The notes under the pieces are model-generated. The model had not been told where the DNA came from. It was given only the letters and a program-made list of their open reading frames with translations, and ran no database searches. The position numbers were made by a program, and so were the translations under genes. DNA of 64,000 nucleotides from Afipia sp. (lineage in GTDB: Bacteria > Pseudomonadota > Alphaproteobacteria > Rhizobiales > Xanthobacteraceae): NCBI GenBank assembly GCA_030652315.1, contig JAUSAX010000101.1, positions 1-64,000 of the forward strand, in the 5' to 3' direction. Below, piece by piece: positions 31,129 to 41,804 of this stretch (its first letter is position 1; the number at the start of each line of letters is the position of its first letter).

Positions 31129-31283
31129 TAATAACGCCCACCCGACATTGGCCTTGCATCGCCAATCGTCTATGACTTCTCACGTTATTTGCTTCGTCGA
31201 CTCGCCCCGTACCATGACGGGACGGTGAAAGCATTTCCACCCGCCTCCGGGCAGGCCTTGCAAGATTGGAAGGAAAAACGTCG

Positions 31284-31682
31284 ATGACACGTGAACTGTT
31301 CTGGCTGACGCTGACCGTTATTTTCACCGGCCTGCTATGGGTGCCCTACATCGTTAATCGCTGTCAGGTGCGCGGCCTGAGCGGCACTTTGGCGAACCCG
31401 TCGCGCAACGACAAGCCGCAGACCGAATGGGCCAACCGCCTGATGTTCGCCCATGACAATGCCGTCGAAAATCTTGTGATCTTCGCGCCGCTGGTTCTGA
31501 TCCTCAACGCCATCGACTATTCGACCAAATGGACCGTGCTGGCCTGCGCCGTGTACTTCTGGTCGCGCGTTGCGCACCTGATCGTTTACACGATCGGCGT
31601 GCCCGTTCTGCGCACCCTCGCCTTCACCGTCGGATTCATCGCGCAGGCAGTTCTCGCGCTGGCGATCTTCAAGATCCTCTGA
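31284..31682 (+). CDS. MAPEG family membrane protein
   Basis: Four TM segments; RANNAxEN-like region FAHDNAVENLVIFAPLVL. Confidence 0.85.
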   Translation: MTRELFWLTLTVIFTGLLWVPYIVNRCQVRGLSGTLANPSRNDKPQTEWANRLMFAHDNAVENLVIFAPLVLILNAIDYSTKWTVLACAVYFWSRVAHLIVYTIGVPVLRTLAFTVGFIAQAVLALAIFKIL

Positions 31683-31705
31683 TCGCGCGACATCGCTGAT
31701 CAAAC

Positions 31706-31735
31706 AAAAGGGACGGCTCATCGCCGTCCCTTTTT
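31706..31735. terminator. Rho-independent terminator
   Basis: aaaagggacggc-tcatc-gccgtccctttttcg between convergent MAPEG and argC genes. Confidence 0.9.
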
Positions 31736-31756
31736 CGTTGTTCGCTGTGCGATGGC

Positions 31757-32815
31757 TTACGGAAACATCGGCGGCTGATCGATACCCGCCGTCTCCGGAA
31801 AACCAAGCACCAGATTCATATTCTGCACGGCCTGCCCCGACGCACCCTTGGTGAGGTTGTCGAGCGTCGAGACGATGATTGCCCGTCCCGCGATACGATC
31901 AGCTGCCACGCCGATGAACGTCATGTTCGAGCCGCGCACATGCCGCGAGTGCGGTGTCTTGCCGAACGGCAGGACGTGAACGAACGGCTCCTTCTCGTAC
32001 TGGTTCACCAGAATCTCGTGAAGGTCCTGCGCGATCTTCCCTCGCCGACCACGCACATAGATAGTCGAGAAGATGCCACGGTTCATCGGAAGGAGATGCG
32101 GCGTGAACGATACGACGACATCCTTGCCGGCAGCTTTTGAGAACTCCTGATCGAGTTCGGCCATATGCCGATGCTGGCCGACACCATAGGCATTGAAGCC
32201 CTCGGAAACTTCCGAGAACAGCATCTCCTCTTTTGCTGAACGCCCCGCGCCGGTCATACCGGACTTGGCGTCGATGACGATTTCGTCCGGCTCGATCGCC
32301 TTGGCTTTCAGCAGCGGGATAAGCGGCAGCTGCGCGCACGTCGTGTAGCAGCCTGGATTGGCAACCAGCCGCGCCTTCTTGATGTCGCGCCGGTACATTT
32401 CCGAAAGCCCATAGACGGCTTCCTTCTGCAGGTCGAGCGCGTGATGCTCGTGGCCATACCACTTGGCATAAGCCGCCGGATCTTCCAGCCGGAAGTCCGC
32501 CGACAGATCGACGATCTTGATGTCAGGCGCTTTTGCGAAAACGTCTTTCAGCACCTTCTGCGTCGTGGCATGGGGCAGCGCGCAGAACACCAGATCAAGT
32601 CCAGCCTTGGCCCAATCGACCTCGTCGATTGTTACCAGCCGCGGCAGATCATATGGCGCGAATTGCGGGAACACATCGCCCATCATCTGCCCGGCACGCC
32701 GGTCGGCGGTCAGCACGGCAATCTCCACTCGGGGATGGCGCAGCAACAACCGGACAAGCTCCGCCCCGGTGTAGCCGGAGGCGCCGAGGATCCCGATTTT
32801 CTTTTTCGTGCTCAT
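31757..32815 (-). CDS. argC: N-acetyl-gamma-glutamyl-phosphate reductase
   Basis: IGILGASGYTGAELVRLL, VANPGCYTTCAQLPLIPLL. Confidence 0.96.
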   Translation of the reverse strand: MSTKKKIGILGASGYTGAELVRLLLRHPRVEIAVLTADRRAGQMMGDVFPQFAPYDLPRLVTIDEVDWAKAGLDLVFCALPHATTQKVLKDVFAKAPDIKIVDLSADFRLEDPAAYAKWYGHEHHALDLQKEAVYGLSEMYRRDIKKARLVANPGCYTTCAQLPLIPLLKAKAIEPDEIVIDAKSGMTGAGRSAKEEMLFSEVSEGFNAYGVGQHRHMAELDQEFSKAAGKDVVVSFTPHLLPMNRGIFSTIYVRGRRGKIAQDLHEILVNQYEKEPFVHVLPFGKTPHSRHVRGSNMTFIGVAADRIAGRAIIVSTLDNLTKGASGQAVQNMNLVLGFPETAGIDQPPMFP

Positions 32816-33498
32816 GGCGCGATCCCTTCGTGCACAGTGCTCAACATTTCATTGTCTTCAATGGCAGCAAAAGCCTGCGGGCGCGCGGCGCGCATCGCAG
32901 CCGACAGTGTTTGTGCGCCCGCGGACTTCTGTAAGGCCAAAGCGCGGGTCACCGCAACATGGTCCGCGTCCGATTTATGCTGGTTCAGCTTGAAGCCGCC
33001 CTCGATCTCCTCGACGGTCATGACCAACCCCACGATTGCTTTCATCATTGCCTCGCTTCGGCCAGCCGACATCTTGTCCATCGTCCAGGGCCGCTTCGGC
33101 GCAAGATTGCTTTCGAACCGGGCGCTGGCCTGGTTCAGATGATCAGGCAGCTGTTGTCCGGTCATCGGCCGAACCGGACCGCTCATATGAACCGTTTGAT
33201 AGAGCCACGTCGGCACCTGATCGGGCGACACGTACCAATCGGGCGACACATAGGCGTCCGCATCGCTCACGGCGAGCAGCCACGGCGTCACACCATCGGC
33301 GCGACCGATAAGTGGATTGTGGCGGGCGAGATGGAAGCAGACCAGTGGCGTGCCGTCGCTTCCATACTCAATATGGAACGGCACGGGCGATGCGATTGGC
33401 TTTTGGCCGTCGTGGGCGCAGGCCAGTCCAAACCCGCGCGCGGAAGCAAACGCGAGGCAAGCAGCTCGATCAACTCGGGAGGCGGGCGGAACGTACAT
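32812..33498 (-). CDS. FMN-binding negative transcriptional regulator (PaiB-like)
   Basis: MYVPPASRVDRAACLAF..., ATGA overlap with argC. Confidence 0.85.
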   Translation of the reverse strand: MYVPPASRVDRAACLAFASARGFGLACAHDGQKPIASPVPFHIEYGSDGTPLVCFHLARHNPLIGRADGVTPWLLAVSDADAYVSPDWYVSPDQVPTWLYQTVHMSGPVRPMTGQQLPDHLNQASARFESNLAPKRPWTMDKMSAGRSEAMMKAIVGLVMTVEEIEGGFKLNQHKSDADHVAVTRALALQKSAGAQTLSAAMRAARPQAFAAIEDNEMLSTVHEGIAP

Positions 33499-33669
33499 TG
33501 CAAACTCCTGCTTCAGCGAGGAGCCGCCTGAGATCAAACCGCGTTTTTTGGGAGTGAAAGCATGCCGCGGACTGTCTCCGGCGGCACGAATGGTGATCTT
33601 AAACGCGATCAACCGCCCATACCGCGGGAATGCGGCGGCGGCGGGCGGCGATGATGGTTGCGCTCAAAA

Positions 33670-33705
33670 TCATGGGCGCGGATATAAGTCCGCGCCCAGT
33701 TTTCG
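33670..33705. terminator. candidate terminator hairpin
   Basis: gggcgcgga-tataag-tccgcgcccagttttcg, perfect 9-bp stem. Confidence 0.7.
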
Positions 33706-33725
33706 TCAAGTTGAGATCCGCCAGC

Positions 33726-34715
33726 TCAGATGGACGGATTCCAGGGCGCCGGCACCCAGCGATACCCGGTGCCGTCCTTCTCGATGTTGGCAAGTCCCGG
33801 GAACGGGTAATGGAAGCCCTGCACGCGCATCCTGTCCGCCGCGAGCATGTCGTAGACCTTGCGCCGCGTTTTTACGGCCTGAGGTCCGTCCTGATCGAAC
33901 GATGCCTGCCAGTCGGGATTGCGGGCAAACGGCTCGGGATTGTTGGTGACGTCCGACTGGATGAAGACCGTGTCCGGGCCGGACGACAGCACATAAGACG
34001 TGTGACCCGGCGTGTGGCCGATGGTTTCTACAGCGCGCAGGCCCGGCACGACATCCTTGCCCCACTCGTAGGGCGTGACCTTCTTCTTCAGCCCGGCCTC
34101 GAAGACACGCCGGTTGTTCTTGAACAGACCTTCCATGCGGCCGGCCGGAGCGCGGCTCATCTCGCCGTCGTCCATCCAGTACTTCCATTCGACGGACGGC
34201 ACGAGGACTTCGGCATTCGGAAAAGCGGGCTGACCATCGGCGGTCAGCAATCCGTTCACGTGGTCGCCGTGGAAGTGCGATATCACGACCATGTCGACCG
34301 CCTTGGCATCGATTCCTGCGGCAGCAAGATTGCTGGCGAACTGTCCCGCGGCACCCTTGCTGCTTGCGAAGGTCGCGGGGCCATTGCCTGTATCGATCAC
34401 GATCAGCTTGCCACCAGTGTTGACGACAAGCGGCCCGAAGTAGAATGTCATCGTGTCGCGCGGGCGAAATGCCTTTTCGAGAGCAGCTGCGACTTCGTCT
34501 TTCTTGGCATTGGTGATCAGGCCATCAGGCAGCGGAACCGTCAGCGATCCATCTGAAACCACGCTCACTTCGGCATCGCCGACCTTGTAACGATAAAAGC
34601 CGGCGTTCTGCTTGCCGGCAACAGGTGCCGCCGCCTTGACAGGAAGTACGGGTAACAAAGGGGTGGCCGCGAGAGCAGCAGCGCTCGTCAGCGCGTGACG
34701 TCGTGTGAAATCCAT
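33726..34715 (-). CDS. MBL fold metallo-hydrolase, Tat-exported
   Basis: HFHGDHVNGL metal motif; leader MDFTRRHALTSAAALAATPLLPV. Confidence 0.9.
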   Translation of the reverse strand: MDFTRRHALTSAAALAATPLLPVLPVKAAAPVAGKQNAGFYRYKVGDAEVSVVSDGSLTVPLPDGLITNAKKDEVAAALEKAFRPRDTMTFYFGPLVVNTGGKLIVIDTGNGPATFASSKGAAGQFASNLAAAGIDAKAVDMVVISHFHGDHVNGLLTADGQPAFPNAEVLVPSVEWKYWMDDGEMSRAPAGRMEGLFKNNRRVFEAGLKKKVTPYEWGKDVVPGLRAVETIGHTPGHTSYVLSSGPDTVFIQSDVTNNPEPFARNPDWQASFDQDGPQAVKTRRKVYDMLAADRMRVQGFHYPFPGLANIEKDGTGYRWVPAPWNPSI

Positions 34716-34885
34716 CTTGTTTCTCCCGGTTTGTGAGATTCAAATGCCGCTGTTTTTCGCGGTCGTTCGCATGCTGCCCTGTTGCAAATCATTCGCAGTA
34801 CGCCCACGCACGACAACCGGCGCGTCAGTTTAACACCACTTCGCGACAGCTATTCCCGATCACAAATAGTTTGAAACGAGCCGGG

Positions 34886-35404
34886 TCACATGAGCAGTTT
34901 GACGCCGAGCATGCCTGGCGCCATCAACAGGCCGGCCCACAGGAACGCGGAGGCGAAGTTAGCGAACTGGAAGTGCCAGTACTCCATTTCGACAATGCCC
35001 GCGACGAGCGGCACGGTCGCGCGCAGCGGCCCGGAAAAGCGGCCGATAAAAATGCCGAGCACGCCCCACTTTTGCATGAACCGTTCCGCGCGCGGCAGCA
35101 TGTCCGGAAAACTCGACATCGGCCACATGTGAGCTATTCGGTCGTGAAACCTGACTCCGATCCAGTATGACACCCAGTCTCCGAGTGCCGCTCCCAGGCC
35201 GGCTGCGATCCAGACTGGCCAGAAACTGATGCCGCTCACGCCGATGAGCGCACCGATGGAAACCAGAGCGCCCCAAGCCGGAATAATCAGCGAGAGAAAC
35301 GCGAGAGATTCCGCGAAAGCCAGTGCAAAGACGACCGGCATGGCCCACATCTGATGGTCGCGAACAAATTCGGCCAATCCGCGAGTCATTTCTTCAAAAG
35401 TCAT
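34886..35404 (-). CDS. DedA family membrane protein
   Basis: FIGRFSGPLRATVPLVAGIVEM (DedA/SNARE-associated motif). Confidence 0.88.
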   Translation of the reverse strand: MTFEEMTRGLAEFVRDHQMWAMPVVFALAFAESLAFLSLIIPAWGALVSIGALIGVSGISFWPVWIAAGLGAALGDWVSYWIGVRFHDRIAHMWPMSSFPDMLPRAERFMQKWGVLGIFIGRFSGPLRATVPLVAGIVEMEYWHFQFANFASAFLWAGLLMAPGMLGVKLLM

Positions 35405-35577
35405 GCAATGTCCCGTTCCCGGCCTTTTTATTGTGCACGCCGGTTCCCTTGATCCGCATACCACGGCAGCGCCCGCCTTGTTCGGGAACCGCCTGCGTCA
35501 CATTTACCGCCCCAACCGTGGCATAGTAACAGCCAGCGATTCGCCCCCTGATCACGATCTATCAAGATTTAAGAGAT

Positions 35578-37647
35578 ATGCGGAAGCCTTTGAAAAAGAA
35601 AGATAAAATCGAGGCCTCCCCGCAGGGTGGTCGCGACTTGTTTGCCTCGTCTGAGCGGAAGCCCCGCGCAGCTGCGAAATCAGCGGCCAAGCCGTCGAGC
35701 GCGGAGGCCGGCTATACCGCGCGGGACATCGAGGTGCTCGAGGGTCTGGAGCCCGTTCGCCGCCGTCCCGGCATGTACATCGGCGGCACCGACGAGAAGG
35801 CGCTGCACCACCTGTTCGCGGAAGTCATCGACAACTCGATGGACGAGGCGCTGGCCGGTCACGCGACTTTCATCGAGGTGCATCTCGGAGCCGATGGCTA
35901 TCTCACGGTCGTCGATAACGGGCGTGGCATCCCGGTCGATCCACATCCGAAATTCCCGAAGAAGTCCGCCCTCGAAATCATCATGTGTACGCTGCATGCG
36001 GGCGGTAAATTTGACTCCAAGGTCTACGAGACCTCGGGCGGTCTGCACGGCGTCGGCGTATCGGTCGTGAACGCCCTCTCCTCGCAACTCGTGGTCGAAG
36101 TCGCGCGCAATCAGCAGCTCTACAGGATGACCTTCGAGCGCGGCAAGCCGAAGGGCAAGCTCGAAGAGCTCGGCAAGATTAACAATCGCCGCGGCACCAG
36201 CATCCGATTCAAGCCCGACACCGACATTTTCGGCGTGAAGGCCGTATTCAAACCGCAGCGCCTGTTCAAGATGGCGCGCTCGAAGGCCTATCTGTTCGGC
36301 GGCGTCGAAATTCGCTGGCGTTGCGACCCTGAGTTACTCAAGGGCGTCGATGATGTGCCGGCGGAAGACACCTTCCATTTCCCCGGCGGCTTGAAGGACT
36401 ATCTCGCCGCTGCGATCCACGCGGATACGCTGGTACATCCGGATATTTTCTCCGGCAAATCTGGCCGCAACGGCGCACACGGCGCTTGCGAATGGGCCGT
36501 CGCATGGACTGCGGATGCCGACGGCTTCCTGTCCTCCTACACCAACACGGTTCCGACACCGGATGGCGGCACCCATGAAGCGGGTTTCCGCAGCGCGCTG
36601 CTGCGCGGCTTGAAGGACTACGCCGAGCGCATCGGTCAGGGCAAGAAGGGCTCGTCGATCACATCCGAAGACGTAATGGTTGGCGCAGCCGCCATGCTCT
36701 CGGTGTTCGTGCGCGAGCCGGAATTTCAGGGGCAGACCAAGGACCGCCTGGCGACCGCCGAGGCACAGAAGATTGTCGAACAGGCCATCAAGGACCCGTT
36801 CGATCACTGGCTGACCGGCAATCCCCTGCAGGCCAACAAGCTGCTGGAGTTCGTGGTCGAGCGAGCCGACGAGCGGCTGCGCCGTCGCGCCGAGAAGGAA
36901 ACCTCGCGCAAGACCGCGGTGAAGAAGCTGCGGCTGCCAGGCAAGCTGGCCGATTGCACCAACAGCGCCACTGAGGGCTCCGAACTCTTTATCGTCGAAG
37001 GTGACTCCGCAGGCGGCAGCGCCAAGCAGGCGCGTGACCGCAAGACGCAGGCGATTCTGCCGCTACGCGGGAAGATCCTCAACGTCGCTTCGGCAACCAA
37101 GGAAAAACTGACCTCGAACGCGCAGCTTGCCGATCTCATTCAGGCCATCGGAGCCGGGATCGGCGCACAGTATCGCGAAGAGGATTTGCGCTATTCCCGC
37201 ATCATCATCATGACCGACGCGGACGTGGACGGCGCGCACATCGCCTCGCTGCTGATCACGTTCTTCTATCGGCAGATGCCGCGCCTAATCGACGAAGGCC
37301 ATCTCTATCTCGCCGTGCCACCGCTCTATCGTCTCACGCACGGCTCCAAGACGGTTTATGCGCGCGACGAGGCGCATCGCGATGAACTCCTGAAGAAGGA
37401 ATTCCACGCCAACGCCAAGGTCGATATCGGCCGCTTCAAAGGCCTCGGCGAGATGATGCCGGCGCAATTGAAAGAAACCACGATGGATCCGACGAAGCGC
37501 TCGATGCTGCGCGTGGTGCTGCTGCCGGACGACCGCGAAGGCACCGCGGATTCCGTCGAGCGCCTGATGGGCACCAAGGCCGAAGCGCGCTTCGCCTTCA
37601 TTTCCGACAAGGCGGAGTTCGCCAGCGAGGACCTGCTGGACGTGTAA
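35578..37647 (+). CDS. parE: DNA topoisomerase IV subunit B
   Basis: RRRPGMYIGGTDEKALHHLFAEVIDNSMDEA, EGDSAGGSAKQARDRKTQAILPLRGKILNV. Confidence 0.95.
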   Translation: MRKPLKKKDKIEASPQGGRDLFASSERKPRAAAKSAAKPSSAEAGYTARDIEVLEGLEPVRRRPGMYIGGTDEKALHHLFAEVIDNSMDEALAGHATFIEVHLGADGYLTVVDNGRGIPVDPHPKFPKKSALEIIMCTLHAGGKFDSKVYETSGGLHGVGVSVVNALSSQLVVEVARNQQLYRMTFERGKPKGKLEELGKINNRRGTSIRFKPDTDIFGVKAVFKPQRLFKMARSKAYLFGGVEIRWRCDPELLKGVDDVPAEDTFHFPGGLKDYLAAAIHADTLVHPDIFSGKSGRNGAHGACEWAVAWTADADGFLSSYTNTVPTPDGGTHEAGFRSALLRGLKDYAERIGQGKKGSSITSEDVMVGAAAMLSVFVREPEFQGQTKDRLATAEAQKIVEQAIKDPFDHWLTGNPLQANKLLEFVVERADERLRRRAEKETSRKTAVKKLRLPGKLADCTNSATEGSELFIVEGDSAGGSAKQARDRKTQAILPLRGKILNVASATKEKLTSNAQLADLIQAIGAGIGAQYREEDLRYSRIIIMTDADVDGAHIASLLITFFYRQMPRLIDEGHLYLAVPPLYRLTHGSKTVYARDEAHRDELLKKEFHANAKVDIGRFKGLGEMMPAQLKETTMDPTKRSMLRVVLLPDDREGTADSVERLMGTKAEARFAFISDKAEFASEDLLDV

Positions 37648-37696
37648 ACCGCCATGCACGGATGAAACCAATTCAGGAACGAGGCGTAGTGTTCAT

Positions 37697-37885
37697 ATGC
37701 GAATACTCCTCCTCATCATCGGCGCATTCGCGATTATCATCGGATTGCTCTGGATCGGCCAAGGCACAGGCTATGTGAGCTGGCCGCAGTCCAGCTTCAT
37801 GATCAGCCAGATCCAGTGGGCCTATTACGGCGCTGCACTCAGCCTCGTCGGATTGCTCGCGATTGCGTTCGCGCGGGGCCGCTAG
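37697..37885 (+). CDS. small two-TM membrane protein
   Basis: 62 aa; two hydrophobic segments. Confidence 0.65.
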   Translation: MRILLLIIGAFAIIIGLLWIGQGTGYVSWPQSSFMISQIQWAYYGAALSLVGLLAIAFARGR

Positions 37886-37945
37886 GCGATATCGTTTTGA
37901 TATGATTTGATCTCCGCGAGCGGTGAAGACCGCAACGGAGGCAAC

Positions 37946-38716
37946 ATGCAAAAAACTCCCTTCGATCTCACCGGCAAGGTCGCCGTTGTCACCGGCGGCA
38001 ATGGCGGTATCGGCCTCGGCATGGCCCGCGGTCTAGCCCGCGCAGGCGCAAGCATCGTCATCGCCGGGCGCAACAAGGCAAAATCCGAAGACGCTGTTCG
38101 CGACGTCGAAGCGCTCGGCGCAAAGGCGCTGGCGGTCGCGGTCGATGTAACCGACAAAGCCTCCGTCGCAGACATGGTCGAAAGCACATTGAAGCAGTTG
38201 GGCCGCCTCGACATTCTCATCAACAATGCGGGAATGAGCACCCGTCATCCCGCTCACAAGCTTAGTCTCGAAGACTGGCACACCGTTATCGACACCAACC
38301 TCACGAGCGCCTTTATCTGCTCAAAAGCGGTGTATCCGGCGATGCAAAATGCCGGTGGCGGCAAGATCATCAACATCGGCTCAATGATGTCTATTTTCGG
38401 CGCGAGCTTCGCGCCTGCTTATGCCGCGAGCAAAGGCGGCATCGTGCAGTTCACCAAGTCAATCGCACTGTCGTGGGCAGCCGACAATATTCAGGCCAAC
38501 GCAATCCTGCCCGGCTGGATCGACACGGCCTTGACCCGAACCGCGCGCGAGCAGATTCCGGGGCTCAACGAGAATGTCTTGAACCGCACGCCTGCAAAGC
38601 GCTGGGGCAATATCGACGATCTCGCAGGCACCGCGGTATTTCTCGCGTCATCCGCATCGGACTTCGTCACGGGTACAGCGATCCCGGTGGACGGCGGCTA
38701 TTCCACACAAGGATGA
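37946..38716 (+). CDS. SDR family oxidoreductase
   Basis: TGGNGGIGLGMARGLA, YAASKGG catalytic motif; start trimmed to MQKTPFDL. Confidence 0.93.
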   Translation: MQKTPFDLTGKVAVVTGGNGGIGLGMARGLARAGASIVIAGRNKAKSEDAVRDVEALGAKALAVAVDVTDKASVADMVESTLKQLGRLDILINNAGMSTRHPAHKLSLEDWHTVIDTNLTSAFICSKAVYPAMQNAGGGKIINIGSMMSIFGASFAPAYAASKGGIVQFTKSIALSWAADNIQANAILPGWIDTALTRTAREQIPGLNENVLNRTPAKRWGNIDDLAGTAVFLASSASDFVTGTAIPVDGGYSTQG

Positions 38717-39961
38717 TCATGTCTTCTCGGGTGAGTGGACGTGTTCCGGCCGAACACCGATGGCGAGCAGACGGGCCGTGAGCCCCTGAAGCGACGGCAT
38801 CGCATTGATCACGCGGACAGCGAACGGCGGTTTCAGATCTTCACCGGAGAGCGCACGATTGATAATGCGATCCTGAACGACGGTCTGCATGGTCTGCGTC
38901 ATCCGTGTCGGAAACAGGCGGCGTCTCTGAACACCTTCAAGATCCTCGATCGATGGTCCGCCTGCCCCGAACTTGTCGAACAGGATGTTCGCGGCAGCGA
39001 CCGCATCCTGAACCGCGAGATTGACGCCGACGCCCCCGACGGGCGACATCGCATGCGCTGCGTCGCCAATACAGAGCAGCCCCGGTAACGCCCATTGCGT
39101 CAATCGATCGATACGAACTGTGAGCAGCTTGACGTCGTCCCAGCTTTTTACATCGCCGATGTGATCACGCAAAATTGGCGCCAGCGATACGACACTCTGG
39201 CGAAACGCATCGATCCCCCGCGCCTTGATATCGTCGATCTTGCCCTTGGCGATCACATAAGCGCACTGCCAGTAGTCGTCGCGATCGATAGTCACCATCA
39301 TCTGCCCACGCTGCAGGCGTGCGAATATGCCGTCGCTGTCGGTCTTCTGTTTTCCGACGCGAAACCAGAGCACGTCTATCGGCGCGCCAATGTCTTCGAT
39401 CTGGAGGCCTGCCTGCTCACGCAAGATCGAATGACGGCCATCGCAAGCCACCGTGAGGTCAGCCAAAATATGAAGCAGCCCTTGCGGCGTGGTGGCAACG
39501 ACGCCGGTTGTGCGCTCGCTGTTTCTGATCAGCTCGGTTGCTTCGGTGGACTTCATGATCTGAAGACGTGGAAAACATGCCCCCTTGGTTTCGAGGAAAT
39601 TCAGGAAGTCCCATTGCGGCATGAGCGCAATGAATGGACACGGGGTTTTCAGCCGCGCCAGGTCTGCAATCCGGATCGGCGTCGCCCCGAACAGGCCCTG
39701 CATGTGGGTCAATTGCTGATGCGGGATCTTCAAGAAATCGTCGAGCAGACCCAGCTCCTGCATCACCTGCATGGTCGAGGGATGAACCGTGTCGCCGCGG
39801 AAGTCGCGGAAGAAATCAGCATGCTTTTCGAGAACAACGGTTTTGATGCCAGATCGGCCAAGCAGATAGCCAAGCATCATTCCGGCCGGTCCGCCGCCCA
39901 CAATGCAACATTGCACCGAGAGGGATCGCCCGGCAGATTCGCTCGAGCTCTCGAAGGACAT
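38717..39961 (-). CDS. FAD-dependent monooxygenase/oxidoreductase
   Basis: CCIVGGGPAGMMLGYLL, GDAAHAMSPVGGVGVNLAVQDA. Confidence 0.9.
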   Translation of the reverse strand: MSFESSSESAGRSLSVQCCIVGGGPAGMMLGYLLGRSGIKTVVLEKHADFFRDFRGDTVHPSTMQVMQELGLLDDFLKIPHQQLTHMQGLFGATPIRIADLARLKTPCPFIALMPQWDFLNFLETKGACFPRLQIMKSTEATELIRNSERTTGVVATTPQGLLHILADLTVACDGRHSILREQAGLQIEDIGAPIDVLWFRVGKQKTDSDGIFARLQRGQMMVTIDRDDYWQCAYVIAKGKIDDIKARGIDAFRQSVVSLAPILRDHIGDVKSWDDVKLLTVRIDRLTQWALPGLLCIGDAAHAMSPVGGVGVNLAVQDAVAAANILFDKFGAGGPSIEDLEGVQRRRLFPTRMTQTMQTVVQDRIINRALSGEDLKPPFAVRVINAMPSLQGLTARLLAIGVRPEHVHSPEKT

Positions 39962-39974
39962 CGGATGTTCCTTC

Positions 39975-41459
39975 TTACCGCCGGAAGTTCTTGATCTCCG
40001 AAAGACTGCCGTCCTGATAGGTCAATTCGACCGAAACGGATCTCGTCGACGCCGGAATCTTCATGTACGACGCCGCGTTCTCCGGAATCGCCGACGGGTC
40101 CTTCGGATTGCACGGCGGAATCTTGACCATCTGGTTCGGCACCGTCGTGTCGATGCCGATCCGCATTTCCCGCACAGCGCAGCGGAACGACAGGATCTGC
40201 GAGTAATAAACCAGCGGGCCGCTGTATCCGCCAAACGAAAGCCAGCTGTTGGACGTCATGTCCAGCAGCTTGCGATGGCTGGCGATCAGCGCCGCTTCCG
40301 GATCGAACTTGATCGGAAACGGTCCCTGCATCTGGCCGGTCGGATCGACATAACGCACCTGAATCGTGGCCGCCGGCGCATCGTTCGGCAGTTCTATCGA
40401 AGGGTTCGGCATGCGCCGCCGGGTGCGCGGATCGAGTGCATCGGTGAAACCGGTTTCCTTGAACTCGCCGCTTTCACCGAGCCGCCACGAAATCGCCAGC
40501 GTCGGATCGGCGATGGAGAACGCAACGGACCATCCGCCGTTGTGGCGCATGAAACTCGCAATCGGCACGTTCCCGTTGTCGATCACGATCGGCGGCGTCG
40601 GCTGCACCGGGAGCGCTGCCACCTGCGTTTGCGCCTCAACCGCGATGGCACGCTCGCCCTCCTTGGCAGGTCTCAGAACGAAGTCACCAACGATCTGATC
40701 GTAATAGGCGGGCGTCTGCATCCGGTTTGCCGCCACCGTCATCTTGCGCACATCGGATTGCGTCCGCTTGGCGATCTGCACAAGATTGAGTCCCGGTTGC
40801 GCCAGTTCACGCACGAAGCTGCGGGTGAACACCGAGTTGGGATTCGGATCGTTGTCGCTCAGGCGGTCGAGCGCAGTCTGCTTTGCGCCCGCGGAAAAAA
40901 TCACGAATACACCTTCCGGCGGTGAAATCGGAGCGAGTCCCCCGCTCCCCCCGAGAGCGCGCGTGCCCGTCGCCTCGAAGGGATTGTTGCGGCAGGCATC
41001 GAACACAAAGATTGAGGTTCGTGCGCCACGGGCCTGAAGGCGTGAGATCACGCGCTCGGCTGAGAATGCGCCGTCACGGATCAACTCTTCCTGCCCTTGC
41101 GTGACCGCAGCGATGTCCGTCGGCAGGAGATAGTTCTGGCCGTTGATCTCGAATCCATGCCCGGCGAAAAAGAAGAATGCCGTATCGCCCGGTTCGACAA
41201 TCTTGTCGAACGCCAGCATCGTTTCGCTGAAAGCCTTGCGGGTCTGATTTTCAGCGAACAGTACGTTGAAGCCGAGTTGCTTCAGCGCATCGCTCATGGT
41301 CCGCGCATCGTTCACCGCCTTCTGCAGCCGTGGCACGTTGCGATAGTCGTTGTTGCCGATCACCAGCGCCACGCGCTTTTCGGCGCAGGCGGGCGCGGCA
41401 AACGCCGCCATCAGCGCAACGAGGCCGATCAGCAGCGTCCTGATCCGAAATATGGCCAT
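39975..41459 (-). CDS. secreted caspase-family (peptidase C14-like) protein
   Basis: Signal peptide; RVALVIGNNDYRNVPRLQKAVNDARTMSDAL; His motif FFFFAGHGFE and Cys motif IFVFDACRNNPF. Confidence 0.92.
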   Translation of the reverse strand: MAIFRIRTLLIGLVALMAAFAAPACAEKRVALVIGNNDYRNVPRLQKAVNDARTMSDALKQLGFNVLFAENQTRKAFSETMLAFDKIVEPGDTAFFFFAGHGFEINGQNYLLPTDIAAVTQGQEELIRDGAFSAERVISRLQARGARTSIFVFDACRNNPFEATGTRALGGSGGLAPISPPEGVFVIFSAGAKQTALDRLSDNDPNPNSVFTRSFVRELAQPGLNLVQIAKRTQSDVRKMTVAANRMQTPAYYDQIVGDFVLRPAKEGERAIAVEAQTQVAALPVQPTPPIVIDNGNVPIASFMRHNGGWSVAFSIADPTLAISWRLGESGEFKETGFTDALDPRTRRRMPNPSIELPNDAPAATIQVRYVDPTGQMQGPFPIKFDPEAALIASHRKLLDMTSNSWLSFGGYSGPLVYYSQILSFRCAVREMRIGIDTTVPNQMVKIPPCNPKDPSAIPENAASYMKIPASTRSVSVELTYQDGSLSEIKNFRR

Positions 41460-41804
41460 GATTCTGTCCCCTCGGGCCGCGCGGCGGGCGAGGCCCGGTT
41501 CCGGCGGTCAGTATGTCATAGTCGCAGGGGACAAGAAGACGGTTCACGCAACCCGGCCAAAAGGCTGGAAAGCCATTCAACTTGTTGTCGTATTAAGGTT
41601 TTTCACGGTTTCCGCCCTCAAATTCATTGACTTTCGCCGTTTCATGCCTATGTTCCGCTGCAACGCGGTCAGAATCGAGACGCGATTCCCTGGCCAGCCG
41701 CCTGTCGGCAAATATCTCCTCCCCGTGCCCTTAAAGCGTGCCGTTCCGGGGTGAGCGCGACAGAAATTTCCAGAGTCCGAACGGCGATTTCGACTCGAGG
41801 CTCA

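Noticed and set aside
36334-36807. 157-aa minus-strand ORF inside parE
   Set aside because: Antisense shadow of a strongly conserved topoisomerase gene
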